Source: an uncultured Alistipes sp.
GTDB taxonomy: Bacteria > Bacteroidota > Bacteroidia > Bacteroidales > Rikenellaceae
Reading direction: 5' to 3'
DNA length: 46,407 nucleotides
NCBI GenBank assembly: GCA_900550375.1
Contig: URRP01000015.1
Coordinates: 1 to 46,407 of the forward strand
Shown here one piece after another: positions 8,621 through 16,999 of the stretch (the first letter of the stretch is position 1; the number at the start of each line of letters is the position of its first letter). Under the pieces are notes generated by a model. The model worked only from the letters and a program-made list of their open reading frames with translations. It did no database searches and was not told the origin of the DNA. A program made the position numbers and the translations under genes.

Positions 8621-9526
8621 ATGATTACAAAACTCTCGCAAATCGTCGAGGAGGCTCAGAAAAAGGGCCGCAAACGTCTGGCCGTCGCTTACGGTCAGGA
8701 TTCCCATACACTCAGCGCCGTTTACGACGCATATAAGGAGGGGCTTGTCGAGCCTACTCTCTACGGCGACAAACAGGTCATCGAGGAGGTCTGCCGCGCC
8801 GAGGGAATCGACACTTCGATTTTCAAGATCGTCGACGAAAAAAGCGATGTCAACTGTGTCCGTCTGGCCGTCTCCGCAGTGGTGTCCGGCGATGCGGACG
8901 TACTGATGAAAGGACTTGTTTCGACCGACAAATACATGCGCGGCATCCTCAACAAGGATGCGGGACTCGTCCCGCCCAAGGGTGTGCTGAGCCATGTGGC
9001 CATTCTCGAAATGCCCTCTCTTCCCAAGTTGATCTGCATCTCCGACGTAGCGGTGATTCCCGCCCCCGATTTCAAACAGAAGACCGTCTTGATCCGCTTC
9101 CTCATGCAGACTGCCAACCTGCTGGGTATCGCCACGCCGAAAATCGCCTGCATCGCGCCTTCGGAACAGGTGCTGCCGAGCGTACCGTCGTCGACCGAAG
9201 GGGCCATTCTGGCCAAGATGGGCGACCGAGGACAGCTGGGCAACGCGATCGTCGACGGGCCGCTGTCGCTGGACGTGGCGCTCTACAAGGAGGTCGCCGA
9301 GCACAAGAAGGTCAAAGGTTCGGCCGTCGCGGGCGATCCCGACTGTCTGCTTTTTCCCAACATCGAATCGGCCAACGTCTTCTTCAAGGCCGCTACGCAT
9401 TTCGGTGGCGCCGTACTGGCGGCGATGGTCATGGGAACGAAAGTTCCCTGTGTGCTCACGTCGCGCGGCGACTCGCGTCAGACCAAGATGTACTCCATCG
9501 CATTGGCCTGCCTCGCCGTCCGCTAA
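8621..9526 (+). CDS. ptb: Phosphate butyryltransferase (Ptb-type phosphate acyltransferase)
   Basis: This 301-residue protein belongs to the phosphate acetyl/butyryltransferase family, which swaps CoA for phosphate on a short acyl-CoA. Its compact length, without the extra N-terminal domains of long Pta enzymes, and its position 43 nt before a butyrate kinase gene point to Ptb. Recognisable segments are the N-terminal KKGRKRLAVAYGQD, the central DVLMKGLVSTDKYMRGIL and the C-terminal GAVLAAMVMGTKVPCVLTSRGDS. The true acyl group could be butyryl, isobutyryl, isovaleryl or acetyl; sequence alone does not decide. With ackA upstream, it may also supply acetyl phosphate, since no pta is seen in the window. 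Confidence 0.9.
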   Translation: MITKLSQIVEEAQKKGRKRLAVAYGQDSHTLSAVYDAYKEGLVEPTLYGDKQVIEEVCRAEGIDTSIFKIVDEKSDVNCVRLAVSAVVSGDADVLMKGLVSTDKYMRGILNKDAGLVPPKGVLSHVAILEMPSLPKLICISDVAVIPAPDFKQKTVLIRFLMQTANLLGIATPKIACIAPSEQVLPSVPSSTEGAILAKMGDRGQLGNAIVDGPLSLDVALYKEVAEHKKVKGSAVAGDPDCLLFPNIESANVFFKAATHFGGAVLAAMVMGTKVPCVLTSRGDSRQTKMYSIALACLAVR

Positions 9527-9569
9527 CACCCCATATCGCCCAACTTGAACCGACACTCGTACTCCGACC

Positions 9570-10655
9570 ATGAACTACACCATTCTGGCTATTAACCCGG
9601 GTTCGACCTCCACGAAGATTGCCGTCTACGAAGATACCCGGCCCATTCTTTCGCTGGCAATCGACCACCCCGCCGCCGAAATCGCCGCGTTTGCGACGAT
9701 CGGCGACCAATTCGAATGGCGGAAGAACCTTGTTCTCAAATCGCTGCACGAGCGTGATTTCGACATCCGCACCCTTTCGGCCGTCATCGGCCGCGGCGGG
9801 CTGGTTCATCCCGTCGAAGGCGGCGTCTACGAAGTAAACGACGCGCTGCACGACGACCTGCTCCACGCCCGACGGCAGCATGCCTCGAATCTGGGCGGCC
9901 TGATCGCACAGGAGATTGCAGCCGAAGCCGGCGTCAAGGCGTATATCGCCGATCCGGTCGTCGTAGACGAGATGATCCCCTACGCCCGCATTTCGGGACT
10001 TCCCGAACTGCCGCGCGAATCGATCTTCCACGCCCTCAACCAGAAGGCCATCGCACGCCGTTACGCCCGCGAAACGGGTCGGAAATACGAAGAGTTGAAT
10101 CTGATTGTCTCGCACATGGGCGGCGGCATCACCGTCAGCGCACACCGTCAGGGGCGTGTGATCGACACGACCAATGCCCTCAACGGTGCAGGGCCGTTTT
10201 CACCCGAGCGTGCCGGTACGCTGCCTCCGGGACCGCTGATCGACCTCTGTTTCTCGGGGGAATACACCCGCGAGCAGTTGCAGAAACTCGTCAACGGCCG
10301 CGGTGGTCTGATCGCGCATCTCGGCACGACGTCGGTTCCCGAAATTCTGCGCCGGATCGATCACAACGATTTGCAGGCGATGCTGGTGCTGCGCGCCATG
10401 TGCTACAACGTGGCCAAAGAGATCGGCGGGATGGCCATCGCCCTCAAGGGAAAGGTGGACGCCATTCTGCTCACGGGCGGAATCGCTCACAACAAACGGC
10501 TCACGGACTTCATCGCGGCCCACACCGAATTCATCGCTCCGGTCTTCGTCTACCCGGGCGAAAACGAGCTGGAGGCGCTGGCCCGCAACGCGCTGGCCGT
10601 GCTGCGAGGCGACTGCACAGCCAAGGAGTATCGCAAAGAGGTGACGGCCCGCTAA
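9570..10655 (+). CDS. buk: Butyrate kinase (short-chain acyl kinase)
   Basis: This 361-residue member of the acetokinase superfamily makes ATP from butyryl phosphate or a branched relative. It has the N-terminal phosphate loop NPGSTSTKIAVYED (residues 8-21), GRGGLVHPVEGGVYEV, the catalytic-region segment SHMGGGITVSAHRQGRVID, NGAGPFSPERAG and the C-terminal TGGIAHNK. These are Buk rather than AckA signatures, and the protein is shorter than the neighbouring AckA. It follows ptb in the usual order and ends at the strong hairpin at 10687-10719. Natural substrate is uncertain: Bacteroidota often use such enzymes for branched-chain acids. Confidence 0.93.
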   Translation: MNYTILAINPGSTSTKIAVYEDTRPILSLAIDHPAAEIAAFATIGDQFEWRKNLVLKSLHERDFDIRTLSAVIGRGGLVHPVEGGVYEVNDALHDDLLHARRQHASNLGGLIAQEIAAEAGVKAYIADPVVVDEMIPYARISGLPELPRESIFHALNQKAIARRYARETGRKYEELNLIVSHMGGGITVSAHRQGRVIDTTNALNGAGPFSPERAGTLPPGPLIDLCFSGEYTREQLQKLVNGRGGLIAHLGTTSVPEILRRIDHNDLQAMLVLRAMCYNVAKEIGGMAIALKGKVDAILLTGGIAHNKRLTDFIAAHTEFIAPVFVYPGENELEALARNALAVLRGDCTAKEYRKEVTAR

Positions 10656-10680
10656 ATTCCAGGGCAATCCGTCCCGATCG

Positions 10681-10725
10681 AAAAAAGGCGTCGGCAATCC
10701 TTTGCAGATTGCCGACGCCATCTTT
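10681..10725. terminator. Bidirectional terminator between buk and the flippase gene
   Basis: A perfect 13-bp stem (10687-10699 pairing with 10707-10719, 7-nt loop) is flanked by six A residues at 10681-10686 and by TCTTTT at 10721-10726. It can therefore end both the plus-strand ptb-buk transcript and the minus-strand pyk-flippase transcript. Confidence 0.88.
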
Positions 10726-10806
10726 TACTGACGGTAGTTTACCGCACGAGGTGAATATTGCTATATACAACAACTATTTTTATCATCAGACGCGATATGA
10801 ATGCGT

Positions 10807-12270
10807 TCAGCATCTCTTTCCGACAATCTTACGGACGATCGCCAGCGTCTCGCGCAGCGCCTCCAGCCGCAATAGCGCCGCAGCGCCGCCGAATACCACG
10901 ACGCCGGCGATCAGCTGCACCATCAACCGCAGTCCGAGATGCAACCCTGCGATCCGAGGCTGCACGCCCCACACCACCGTACCGTACATCAGCGCCGTAA
11001 CGGCCGCTACGGGCAGCAGCGTCCGCACGAACCGCCAGAGAGACAGTGTGCAGAACTGCGTCGTTGCGACCAGATTGAGTACCAACTCCATCGCGGCCAT
11101 CGCCACCATCCCCCACACGACCGCCATCACGCTGTGCGGGATGGTCACCACGAGCACTCCGGTCATCAAGATACGTTTGACGACCTCCAGCCGCACCACC
11201 ATACGCCCGTCGCTCAGGGTTTTAAGCACATTGTAGGCAATCATCGCCAGCGGTGTGAAAAGTCCGATGAGGCACATCACCTCGAAATAGGGCACCGTCG
11301 GCATCCATTTCTCGCCCAACAGCAGAGCGAAGAGATCGGGTGCAACGGCCGAAAGGCCCGTCATCGCGGGAAACATCAGGAAAGCGACGATCATCACCAC
11401 CTGCCGGTAGCTCTCGGCGAACTTGCGAGGGGTGGACGTCAGCTTCGAAAAGGCTGGGAAGGTGACGTTCTGCACCGACTGCACGGTGGAAGTGACGGGC
11501 AGTTCTTCGAGTTTCTGCGCCTGATAGAAATAACCGAGCAGATCGGTCGAATAGATCTTGCCGATGAAGAGCTGCGCCACGCGGCTGTAGATCCCCGCGA
11601 TGAGGTCGGTCGTCATCAACCGCAGGCTGTATGGAGCCATTTCACGCAGTGGGCGGGTCGAAGCACGTTCGGCACGACGCGGCCGCCAATCGCTGAAAAA
11701 CCACAGCAGGGCCGCCCGCACCGCAATCGACGACACGCGCTGTCCGACCAGACTCCACACTCCGCATCCGGCCAGCGCCATCGTCATGGCCAGCACACCG
11801 CTCAGGAGCGAGGCGGCGAAGGTGATTTTCGAAAGCAGTGCAAAACGGAACTGCCGGGTGAAGAGCGTATTGGGAATCACCCCCAGCGCATTGATCGGGA
11901 CCAGCAAGAAGAGCACCGGCGCAATCTGCGCCAGAATCGGACGTTCGTAGAAAGCCGCCACCGCCGGAAAAACCGCCACCAGCACCGCATAGACGATCCA
12001 CGAAATGACGATATTGAAGAGAAAGACCGATTTATAGTCGCTCGGCGCAGGATCGGGCTTGCGGATGAGCATCTGCGAAAAGCCGCTGTCCACGACCACC
12101 AGCGCCAGCGACGAAAAGAAGGTCATCAGCGCCATCAGCCCCATATCGTCAGGCATCAGCAACCGCGCCACGACGATCGAAACGACCATCTGCAACAGAA
12201 TGGTTCCCAGCTTCTCGCTCAGACTCCACGCCACGCCGCTGGCGACCCTATCGCGCAACTCTCCGCCCAT
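10807..12270 (-). CDS. Polysaccharide flippase of the MOP superfamily (Wzx/WzxC-like)
   Basis: This 487-residue integral membrane protein has about 12-14 hydrophobic segments. The N-terminus (SGVAWSLSEKLGTILLQMVVSIV and then ARLLMPDDMGLMALMTFF) is typical of the Polysacc_synt/WzxC flippase group, which moves lipid-linked sugar units across the inner membrane for O-antigen, capsule or exopolysaccharide. No glycosyltransferase or other capsule gene lies nearby, so the glycan is unknown. It starts 6 nt after the pyruvate kinase stop, so the two genes are almost certainly cotranscribed, though no functional link is obvious. The transcript ends at the hairpin at 10681-10725. Confidence 0.87.
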   Translation of the reverse strand: MGGELRDRVASGVAWSLSEKLGTILLQMVVSIVVARLLMPDDMGLMALMTFFSSLALVVVDSGFSQMLIRKPDPAPSDYKSVFLFNIVISWIVYAVLVAVFPAVAAFYERPILAQIAPVLFLLVPINALGVIPNTLFTRQFRFALLSKITFAASLLSGVLAMTMALAGCGVWSLVGQRVSSIAVRAALLWFFSDWRPRRAERASTRPLREMAPYSLRLMTTDLIAGIYSRVAQLFIGKIYSTDLLGYFYQAQKLEELPVTSTVQSVQNVTFPAFSKLTSTPRKFAESYRQVVMIVAFLMFPAMTGLSAVAPDLFALLLGEKWMPTVPYFEVMCLIGLFTPLAMIAYNVLKTLSDGRMVVRLEVVKRILMTGVLVVTIPHSVMAVVWGMVAMAAMELVLNLVATTQFCTLSLWRFVRTLLPVAAVTALMYGTVVWGVQPRIAGLHLGLRLMVQLIAGVVVFGGAAALLRLEALRETLAIVRKIVGKRC

Positions 12271-12276
12271 GCCGCT

Positions 12277-13752
12277 CTATTTCAAATGAGCCTGACGCTC
12301 CTCATTGCGGCGTTTGATGTCGCCGATCTTGGCGATTTCGATGTAGGAAGCACCGCGCACGGCGCCGAAACTGCCGCCGATGGCCACCACCATATCCTCG
12401 TCCTTCAACTCCAGATAACGCTGGTTGATGAACTCCATCGCATCGCCCAAGAAATGGTAGGAGTCCTCCTTGCTCTTGCTGCGCAGAATGGGCATGACGC
12501 CGTAGGAGAGTCCCAGCAGCCGCTGCGCCTGCAACGTATAGCAGACTGCAATGACGAGCGTCGTCGGACGGAACGCTGCGATGTAACGCCCCGTGCGCCC
12601 CGTCAGCGTATCGAGCAGAATGGCCCGAATGGGCAGGTTGGTCGAAGCACGTACCGCCGAGCGGGCGATCTGCGCCGTAATTTCGTGGTTGACCGACACC
12701 ATATGAATGTCGATAAACGGGGTCGAATAGGCTTCGTCGCGTTCGATCGCCTTGGCGATACGCGCCATCGTCTCGACCGACTCCACGGGATAGGCGCCCG
12801 AAGCGGTCTCGTCGCTCAGCATGACGGCGTCGACCCGCTCGTAGATGGCGCTGGCCACGTCGCTCACCTCGGCACGCGTCGGACGCGGTGAAGCGACCAT
12901 CGAGTAGAGCATCTGCGTGGCGATGATGACCGGTCGTTTGGCGGCGATACACTTGTCGACGATCATGCGCTGCGTGATGGGAATCACCTCGGCAGGCAGT
13001 TCGACACCCAGATCGCCGCGTGCCACCATGATGCCGTAAGAGGCCTCGATAATCTCGTCGATGTTGTCGATGCCCTCCTGATTCTCGATCTTCGAGATGA
13101 TCTTGATACCGCTGTTCCGGCTGTCGAGAATCTCCTGCACGGCCTCGACGTCGCGGGCACTGCGCACGAACGAATGGGCGATGAAATCGACGTCGTTCTC
13201 CGTGGCCCACTCGATATACATCCGGTCTTTCTCGGTCACCGACGGCAGGTCGATCGACACGTTGGGAACGTTGACGCTCTTGCGCGAACGCAGCGTACAG
13301 TCGCGCATCACGCGGCAGATCAGCTCCTCTTCGGTCTTCTCTTGGACAAGCAGCTCCATCTCGCCGTCGGCGATGAGCATCGTGACCCCCACCGGCACAT
13401 CGTGCACGATATGTTCGACATTCATATAGATCACTTCGCGCGTCGAAGGAATATCCGCCTGCACGCTCGTACCGCGCACCTTCACCCGATCGCCCGCCGC
13501 GAAAGGGATTCCGTCGGGATAGGCATCGGCCATGCGCGTCACACGGATTTCAGGCCCCTTCGTATCGAGCATGACGGGGATCGAATTCGAGACGCTGCGC
13601 ACCATGCGGATGATCTCGGCGGCATTCTCCAGCGAAGCGTGCGCCGAATTGATGCGCACGATGTTCATCCCCGCCTTGAAAAGGCTTCGTACCAACTCTT
13701 CCGTGCAACGCTGCACCGAAAGCGTCGCTACTATTTTCGTTCTTTTAATCAT
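12277..13752 (-). CDS. pyk: Pyruvate kinase
   Basis: This 491-residue enzyme converts phosphoenolpyruvate and ADP to pyruvate and ATP. It begins with RTKIVATLSVQRC, continues with GMNIVRINSAHAS and LDTKGPEIR in the active-site barrel, ISKIENQEGIDNIDEI containing the catalytic Lys, and IMVARGDLGVELP and MLSDETASGAYP for metal and substrate binding. The change from the usual GPAS and NFSHG motifs to SVQRC and NSAHA is, from memory, shared by other Bacteroidota enzymes, so I do not read it as damage. The C-terminal regulatory domain ends in GSFGAVRGASYIEI. It lies between aroQ (124 nt upstream) and the flippase (6 nt downstream). Confidence 0.96.
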   Translation of the reverse strand: MIKRTKIVATLSVQRCTEELVRSLFKAGMNIVRINSAHASLENAAEIIRMVRSVSNSIPVMLDTKGPEIRVTRMADAYPDGIPFAAGDRVKVRGTSVQADIPSTREVIYMNVEHIVHDVPVGVTMLIADGEMELLVQEKTEEELICRVMRDCTLRSRKSVNVPNVSIDLPSVTEKDRMYIEWATENDVDFIAHSFVRSARDVEAVQEILDSRNSGIKIISKIENQEGIDNIDEIIEASYGIMVARGDLGVELPAEVIPITQRMIVDKCIAAKRPVIIATQMLYSMVASPRPTRAEVSDVASAIYERVDAVMLSDETASGAYPVESVETMARIAKAIERDEAYSTPFIDIHMVSVNHEITAQIARSAVRASTNLPIRAILLDTLTGRTGRYIAAFRPTTLVIAVCYTLQAQRLLGLSYGVMPILRSKSKEDSYHFLGDAMEFINQRYLELKDEDMVVAIGGSFGAVRGASYIEIAKIGDIKRRNEERQAHLK

Positions 13753-13851
13753 AATGCAAGCTAATTATTCAGTTGTTCAATAAGAATCCGACCGTTTCGT
13801 TGCAAAGCGCCGCACAGAGGCCGGTTTTCCGAAAGCGGCATCCCGCCCGAG

Positions 13852-13867
13852 AAAAGGGCAAGGCCCT
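13852..13867 (-). terminator. Weak terminator-like hairpin after aroQ
   Basis: On the minus strand AGGGC-CTT-GCCCT (complement of 13855-13867) is followed by TTTTC just past the aroQ stop. The stem is only 5 bp, so it may attenuate rather than end transcription into pyk. Confidence 0.3.
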
Positions 13868-13876
13868 GCACTCATG

Positions 13877-14302
13877 CTATTTATTCTGCAAAAGCAGTGC
13901 CTCGACGCCCAGCCGGTAGGAATCGAGTCCGAAGCCCATGATCGACCCCCGCACGACAGGCGCCAGCAGCGACACGTGGCGGAACTCCTCACGGGCCAGA
14001 ATCGACGAGATATGCACCTCCACCACAGGCGTCGTAACGGCGGCAACGGCATCGCGCAGCGCCACCGACGTATGGGTATATCCTCCGGCATTGAGTACTA
14101 CGCCGCCGTAACGGCCTTCGCTGCGATGCAGGGCATCGATCAGCTCCCCCTCGACGTTCGACTGGAAATAATCCAACTCGACGTCGGGAAAGTACGTTCG
14201 CAGCTGTGTGAGATACTCCTCGAAAGCGGTCGATCCGTAGACCGCCACATCGCGCCGCCCCTGTAAATTGAGGTTGGGGCCGTTCAGAACCAAAATCTTC
14301 AT
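13877..14302 (-). CDS. aroQ: 3-dehydroquinate dehydratase, type II
   Basis: This 141-residue enzyme removes water from 3-dehydroquinate in the shikimate pathway to aromatic amino acids. The open frame extends upstream to a TTG, but the ATG at 14302 gives the standard family start MKILVLNGPNLNL and a normal type II length. Motifs are NGPNLNLQGRR with the catalytic Tyr in VAVYGS, QSNVEGELIDAL, NAGGYTHTSVALRDA and VEVHISSILAREEFRH with the catalytic His. The usual NPGAYTHTS appears as NAGGYTHTS and QSNHEGE as QSNVEGE, both mild changes. It is the first gene of a likely aroQ-pyk-flippase unit. Confidence 0.94.
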   Translation of the reverse strand: MKILVLNGPNLNLQGRRDVAVYGSTAFEEYLTQLRTYFPDVELDYFQSNVEGELIDALHRSEGRYGGVVLNAGGYTHTSVALRDAVAAVTTPVVEVHISSILAREEFRHVSLLAPVVRGSIMGFGLDSYRLGVEALLLQNK

Positions 14303-14405
14303 CGCCTTCCGTATTTGAAAACAAAGACAGTGCAAGCCGCGAGCGGGGACCGATTCATCCGATCATGCCGAGGCGAAGCCTATCCAAACAAAAGTTTATC
14401 TACGG

Positions 14406-14413
14406 CAAAGATA
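14406..14413 (-). promoter_or_regulatory. Candidate -7 element for aroQ
   Basis: The complement of 14406-14413 is TATCTTTG, an exact TAnnTTTG match about 104 nt before the aroQ ATG. No clear -33 TTG is found at the right distance, so this rests on one box. Confidence 0.45.
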
Positions 14414-14578
14414 GGTTTTTTCCCGATATTTCTTCGCTTTTCGCAGGGCGAATCCGATGCGGCGGGTCGGAACGGCATCCGAGTGCTCTGCGGCGACCCG
14501 ACGGCCGCGATCCTCCGATCCCGACTCATGCGTCATTTTTTTCGCACGATATTTCCCGACCGAACCCCGAAAAAATAG

Positions 14579-14586
14579 TATCTTTG
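14579..14586 (+). promoter_or_regulatory. -7 element abutting the thiL start codon
   Basis: TATCTTTG is an exact -7 match and ends only 4 nt before the thiL ATG at 14591. Transcription would begin at or next to the ATG, giving a leaderless or nearly leaderless mRNA. The -33 box is weak (TTTC at 14552-14555, spacing slightly long). Confidence 0.55.
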
Positions 14587-14590
14587 TTCC

Positions 14591-15538
14591 ATGACCGAAT
14601 TCGAATTGATCGCCCGCATCGGGCAGCTTTTCGCGAACGTACCCCGTAACGGCTTCGAGGAGCCGGGGGACGACTGCACGACACTCCGTGTCAGCGACGA
14701 TGAGTCGTTGCTCTTCTCTACGGATCTGCTCACCGAAGGAATCCATTTTCTGCGCGAAACGACACCGCCCTACGAACTGGGACGCAAGGCGCTCGCAGTC
14801 AATCTGAGCGACATAGCCGCCATGGGCGGACGCACCGTTGCCGCACTGCTCTCGGTAGCGCTGCCGCCCGATGCGGCAGGCCAGTGGGCCGAAGCGTTCC
14901 TCGAGGGTTACCGCGACCTTTCGGCCGAGGAGGGGGTGATGCTCGCCGGCGGCGATACGACCTCGTCGCGCCGCGATATTACGATCAACGTCACGGTCAT
15001 CGGCCGCGCGGCGGATCGTCACATCAAACGCCGCAGCGACGCCCGTGTGGGCGATGCAATCGTTACGGCGGGCCAGCTCGGCGCCTCGGGCGCCGGACTG
15101 CGCGACCTGCTGGCGGGGAATCTCGACTCCTCCAACGCCCGCATCCACAACGCGCCCGTCGCACAAACCGCCGAAGGCGTATGGCTCGGAGAACGTACCG
15201 AGGTACACGCCATGACCGACCTTTCGGACGGATTGGCCTCCGATCTGTGCCACATCCTCGAAAAATCGCACGTCGGAGCGACGGTCGATCTCGAACGCAT
15301 CCCGATTGCGGCCGGCTCCGATCTGATAACGGCCGTTACGGGCGGGGAAGATTACAAACTGCTCTTCACGGCCGCTCCCGAATCACTGACGGAACTCTGT
15401 CGGGCCTTCGAATCCCGCTTCGGCAGCCCGCTCTACCCGATCGGCGTCATCACTGCCGCCGAAACCTGCGAAATCGTCTGGCTCGACCACGGCAAACCGT
15501 TCCGGCCCGATTGGCACGGGTACGAACACAATGCCTGA
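14591..15538 (+). CDS. thiL: Thiamine-monophosphate kinase
   Basis: This 315-residue enzyme phosphorylates thiamine monophosphate to thiamine pyrophosphate, the cofactor used by PFOR in this window. The AIR-synthase-like N-terminal domain has GDD at residues 26-28, STDLLTEGIHF at 43-53, KALAVNLSDIAAMGG and LAGGDTTSS, which bind Mg-ATP. The C-terminal domain carries MTDLSDGLASDLCHI and TGGEDYKLLFT. All metal-binding Asp residues appear present and the length is normal. The gene is divergent from aroQ and has no other thiamine genes beside it. A -7 box lies immediately before the start, suggesting little or no 5' leader. Confidence 0.95.
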   Translation: MTEFELIARIGQLFANVPRNGFEEPGDDCTTLRVSDDESLLFSTDLLTEGIHFLRETTPPYELGRKALAVNLSDIAAMGGRTVAALLSVALPPDAAGQWAEAFLEGYRDLSAEEGVMLAGGDTTSSRRDITINVTVIGRAADRHIKRRSDARVGDAIVTAGQLGASGAGLRDLLAGNLDSSNARIHNAPVAQTAEGVWLGERTEVHAMTDLSDGLASDLCHILEKSHVGATVDLERIPIAAGSDLITAVTGGEDYKLLFTAAPESLTELCRAFESRFGSPLYPIGVITAAETCEIVWLDHGKPFRPDWHGYEHNA

Positions 15539-15603
15539 TCGGCATTTTTCAGGCAAGAGAACGAATTCCGGCCGGATAATACGCTGAAAAGACGGGCGCA
15601 TTC

Positions 15604-15634
15604 TTTGAAACGGCCGATTTATTTCCTATCTTGT
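15604..15634 (+). promoter_or_regulatory. Candidate promoter for the 15657 lipoprotein gene
   Basis: TTTG at 15604-15607 is followed after 19 nt by TATCTTGT (15627-15634), a -7 element with two mismatches in its last positions. A start here would place the in-frame GTG at 15633 at or before the transcript start, favouring the ATG at 15657. Confidence 0.4.
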
Positions 15635-15656
15635 GAATCGCAACCCTCTCTGCGCC

Positions 15657-16736
15657 ATGAACACGCCCCAACGACTCCTCCTCGCCGGAACGCTGGTCTC
15701 ATGCGGCTGCTCGCCGTCCGTCAAACTGACGAACCAGACCCCGCAGCCTCCGATACCGGAAGATTCGGTCCGCATCGTGCAGACCGTCGAATATCCCGAT
15801 TCGGCGCGCAAGGTCGCCGATTTTATGATTTGGCCTCCCCGAATGCGAGGAACGGCGCGCCGCGCCGCACGCGACATCACCCGTCCGCTGCACCGAGCGG
15901 CAGCGAGCAACGGCGCCGAACTGGCCGTCGTCCGAACAAGTTCGACGATGCATTTTCTCTGGGGGCGCAAACACTCCGTCTCGGGGTCGCTGCTGACCCT
16001 GCGCGACTGCGAAGCACCGCTCTATGCCGCCGACTCGATCCTCCCCGATTATTACAGTGAAGGGGAGCGACAACGAGCGATCCGTTGCCAGCTCAAAGAG
16101 GAAAAGCGACAAAAACGGGATGAAGACCTTCGCACCGACCGGCGTGCACCCAAACACGCCTTCACGTTGGCGGCAGGCTATCTGCACGGATTCAATGCAC
16201 TCGAAGCCGCAGGCGTCCCTTGGCACAGAAACCGCCACCGCAGTTGGAGCCTCGAAGCAGCGTATACCTTTACCGATTACAGCAAGGTAAGTTTCGGAGC
16301 GCGCTATCTGTACAGTTGCGACAGCGATTCCGCCGTAGACGTAATCGACTGTTTCTATGTCGGCCCCTTCCAAACTCGGATATTTCCCACCGGAGGCCGA
16401 AGCGATCTGCATTATATCGCCCCCGAACTCGGTTTGGCCCAACGATTCGCCAAAAAGAGAATGTTATTGCGCGAACGCACCGGTATGGGTGCATGGATTG
16501 CCGACATCAGACAATACCGACAAGCCGGCGTGGGACTGCTCCTGAATCTCGAACTGGAATATCGTCTCTGCCGACGTATCGGGCTACGCATCGGAGCTAC
16601 GTTTTGCGGCACGTTGAAAGCCTGCTATCTATACGAAGACGACTACTCGATCCGAACGATCTCCGAAGTCGATAGTTTCCGCAACATCGCTTTCGCCGGC
16701 ACGAACTACACCTTCGGTCTGAATATCGATCTTTAA
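15657..16736 (+). CDS. Unknown lipoprotein with predicted outer-membrane barrel-like C-terminus
   Basis: I do not recognise this 359-residue protein. The ATG at 15657 gives a short lipoprotein signal ending in TLVSC, with Cys16 as the likely lipidated residue; an upstream in-frame GTG would bury that signal. Residues about 30-160 are polar, with a basic helical stretch (QLKEEKRQKRDED). From about 165 on, alternating aromatic and hydrophobic strands appear (FTLAAGYLHG, WSLEAAYTFTDY, FGARYLY, LLLNLELEYRL, GLRIGATFCG), and the chain ends in YTFGLNIDL. That is the look of a small Bacteroidota outer-membrane beta-barrel. Partners are unknown. Its last bases overlap the stop of the opposing small gene by 4 nt. 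Confidence 0.75.
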   Translation: MNTPQRLLLAGTLVSCGCSPSVKLTNQTPQPPIPEDSVRIVQTVEYPDSARKVADFMIWPPRMRGTARRAARDITRPLHRAAASNGAELAVVRTSSTMHFLWGRKHSVSGSLLTLRDCEAPLYAADSILPDYYSEGERQRAIRCQLKEEKRQKRDEDLRTDRRAPKHAFTLAAGYLHGFNALEAAGVPWHRNRHRSWSLEAAYTFTDYSKVSFGARYLYSCDSDSAVDVIDCFYVGPFQTRIFPTGGRSDLHYIAPELGLAQRFAKKRMLLRERTGMGAWIADIRQYRQAGVGLLLNLELEYRLCRRIGLRIGATFCGTLKACYLYEDDYSIRTISEVDSFRNIAFAGTNYTFGLNIDL

Positions 16737-16939
16737 TCCGCAACGGTCCGGCTTTCAGTCCGGCAGTCGAGCGTATCGCACTGCACAGCTTCGGGGATGA
16801 ACCGGCGGCGGAACGAATCGCCTGCCACACGCGAGATGAAACTCCAGCGCGTAAGGATAGCTGCGAGCAGCAGCGCCGCACTCAGCAACATCAGTTTCTC
16901 CTGCAGGGAACGCGCCCGCCACCACGATAAAAGTTTCAT
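16733..16939 (-). CDS. Small basic single-pass membrane protein, hypothetical
   Basis: This 68-codon frame reads MKLLSWWRARSLQEKLMLLS and continues into one strong hydrophobic helix (about residues 15-30), then a basic juxtamembrane part (SFRRRF) and a polar tail with two Cys. The Trp pair, amphipathic start and single membrane segment look like a real small protein rather than chance translation. An exact -7 element (TACATTTG, complement of 17000-17007) lies about 60 nt upstream. It is divergent from hpt and its 3' end overlaps the 15657 lipoprotein gene by 4 nt. I know no family for it and assign no function. Confidence 0.5.
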   Translation of the reverse strand: MKLLSWWRARSLQEKLMLLSAALLLAAILTRWSFISRVAGDSFRRRFIPEAVQCDTLDCRTESRTVAD

Positions 16940-16945
16940 AAGAGA

Positions 16946-16977
16946 TTGGAATTTGTCCGCAAAAAACTGTACCTTTG
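16946..16977 (+). promoter_or_regulatory. Promoter for hpt-queE-ftsB-like genes
   Basis: TTG at 16946-16948 is followed after 21 nt by TACCTTTG (16970-16977), an exact -7 match. Transcription would start near 16981, about 48 nt before the hpt ATG. Confidence 0.65.
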
Positions 16978-16999
16978 GGTTGTATTTTCACTTCAACGG

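Noticed and set aside
10939..12891. A 650-codon plus-strand frame opposite the flippase and pyk genes
   Set aside because: It crosses two well-supported genes, is dominated by His, Arg and Gln, and has no recognisable feature.
13652..13752. Altered pyruvate kinase N-terminal motifs considered as a sign of inactivity
   Set aside because: From memory similar SVQRC/NSAHA-type variants occur in other Bacteroidota pyruvate kinases, and the catalytic Lys and metal-binding residues further on are present.
15633..15656. Upstream GTG start for the unknown lipoprotein
   Set aside because: It would add eight polar residues before a clear lipoprotein signal and lies at or before the predicted transcription start.
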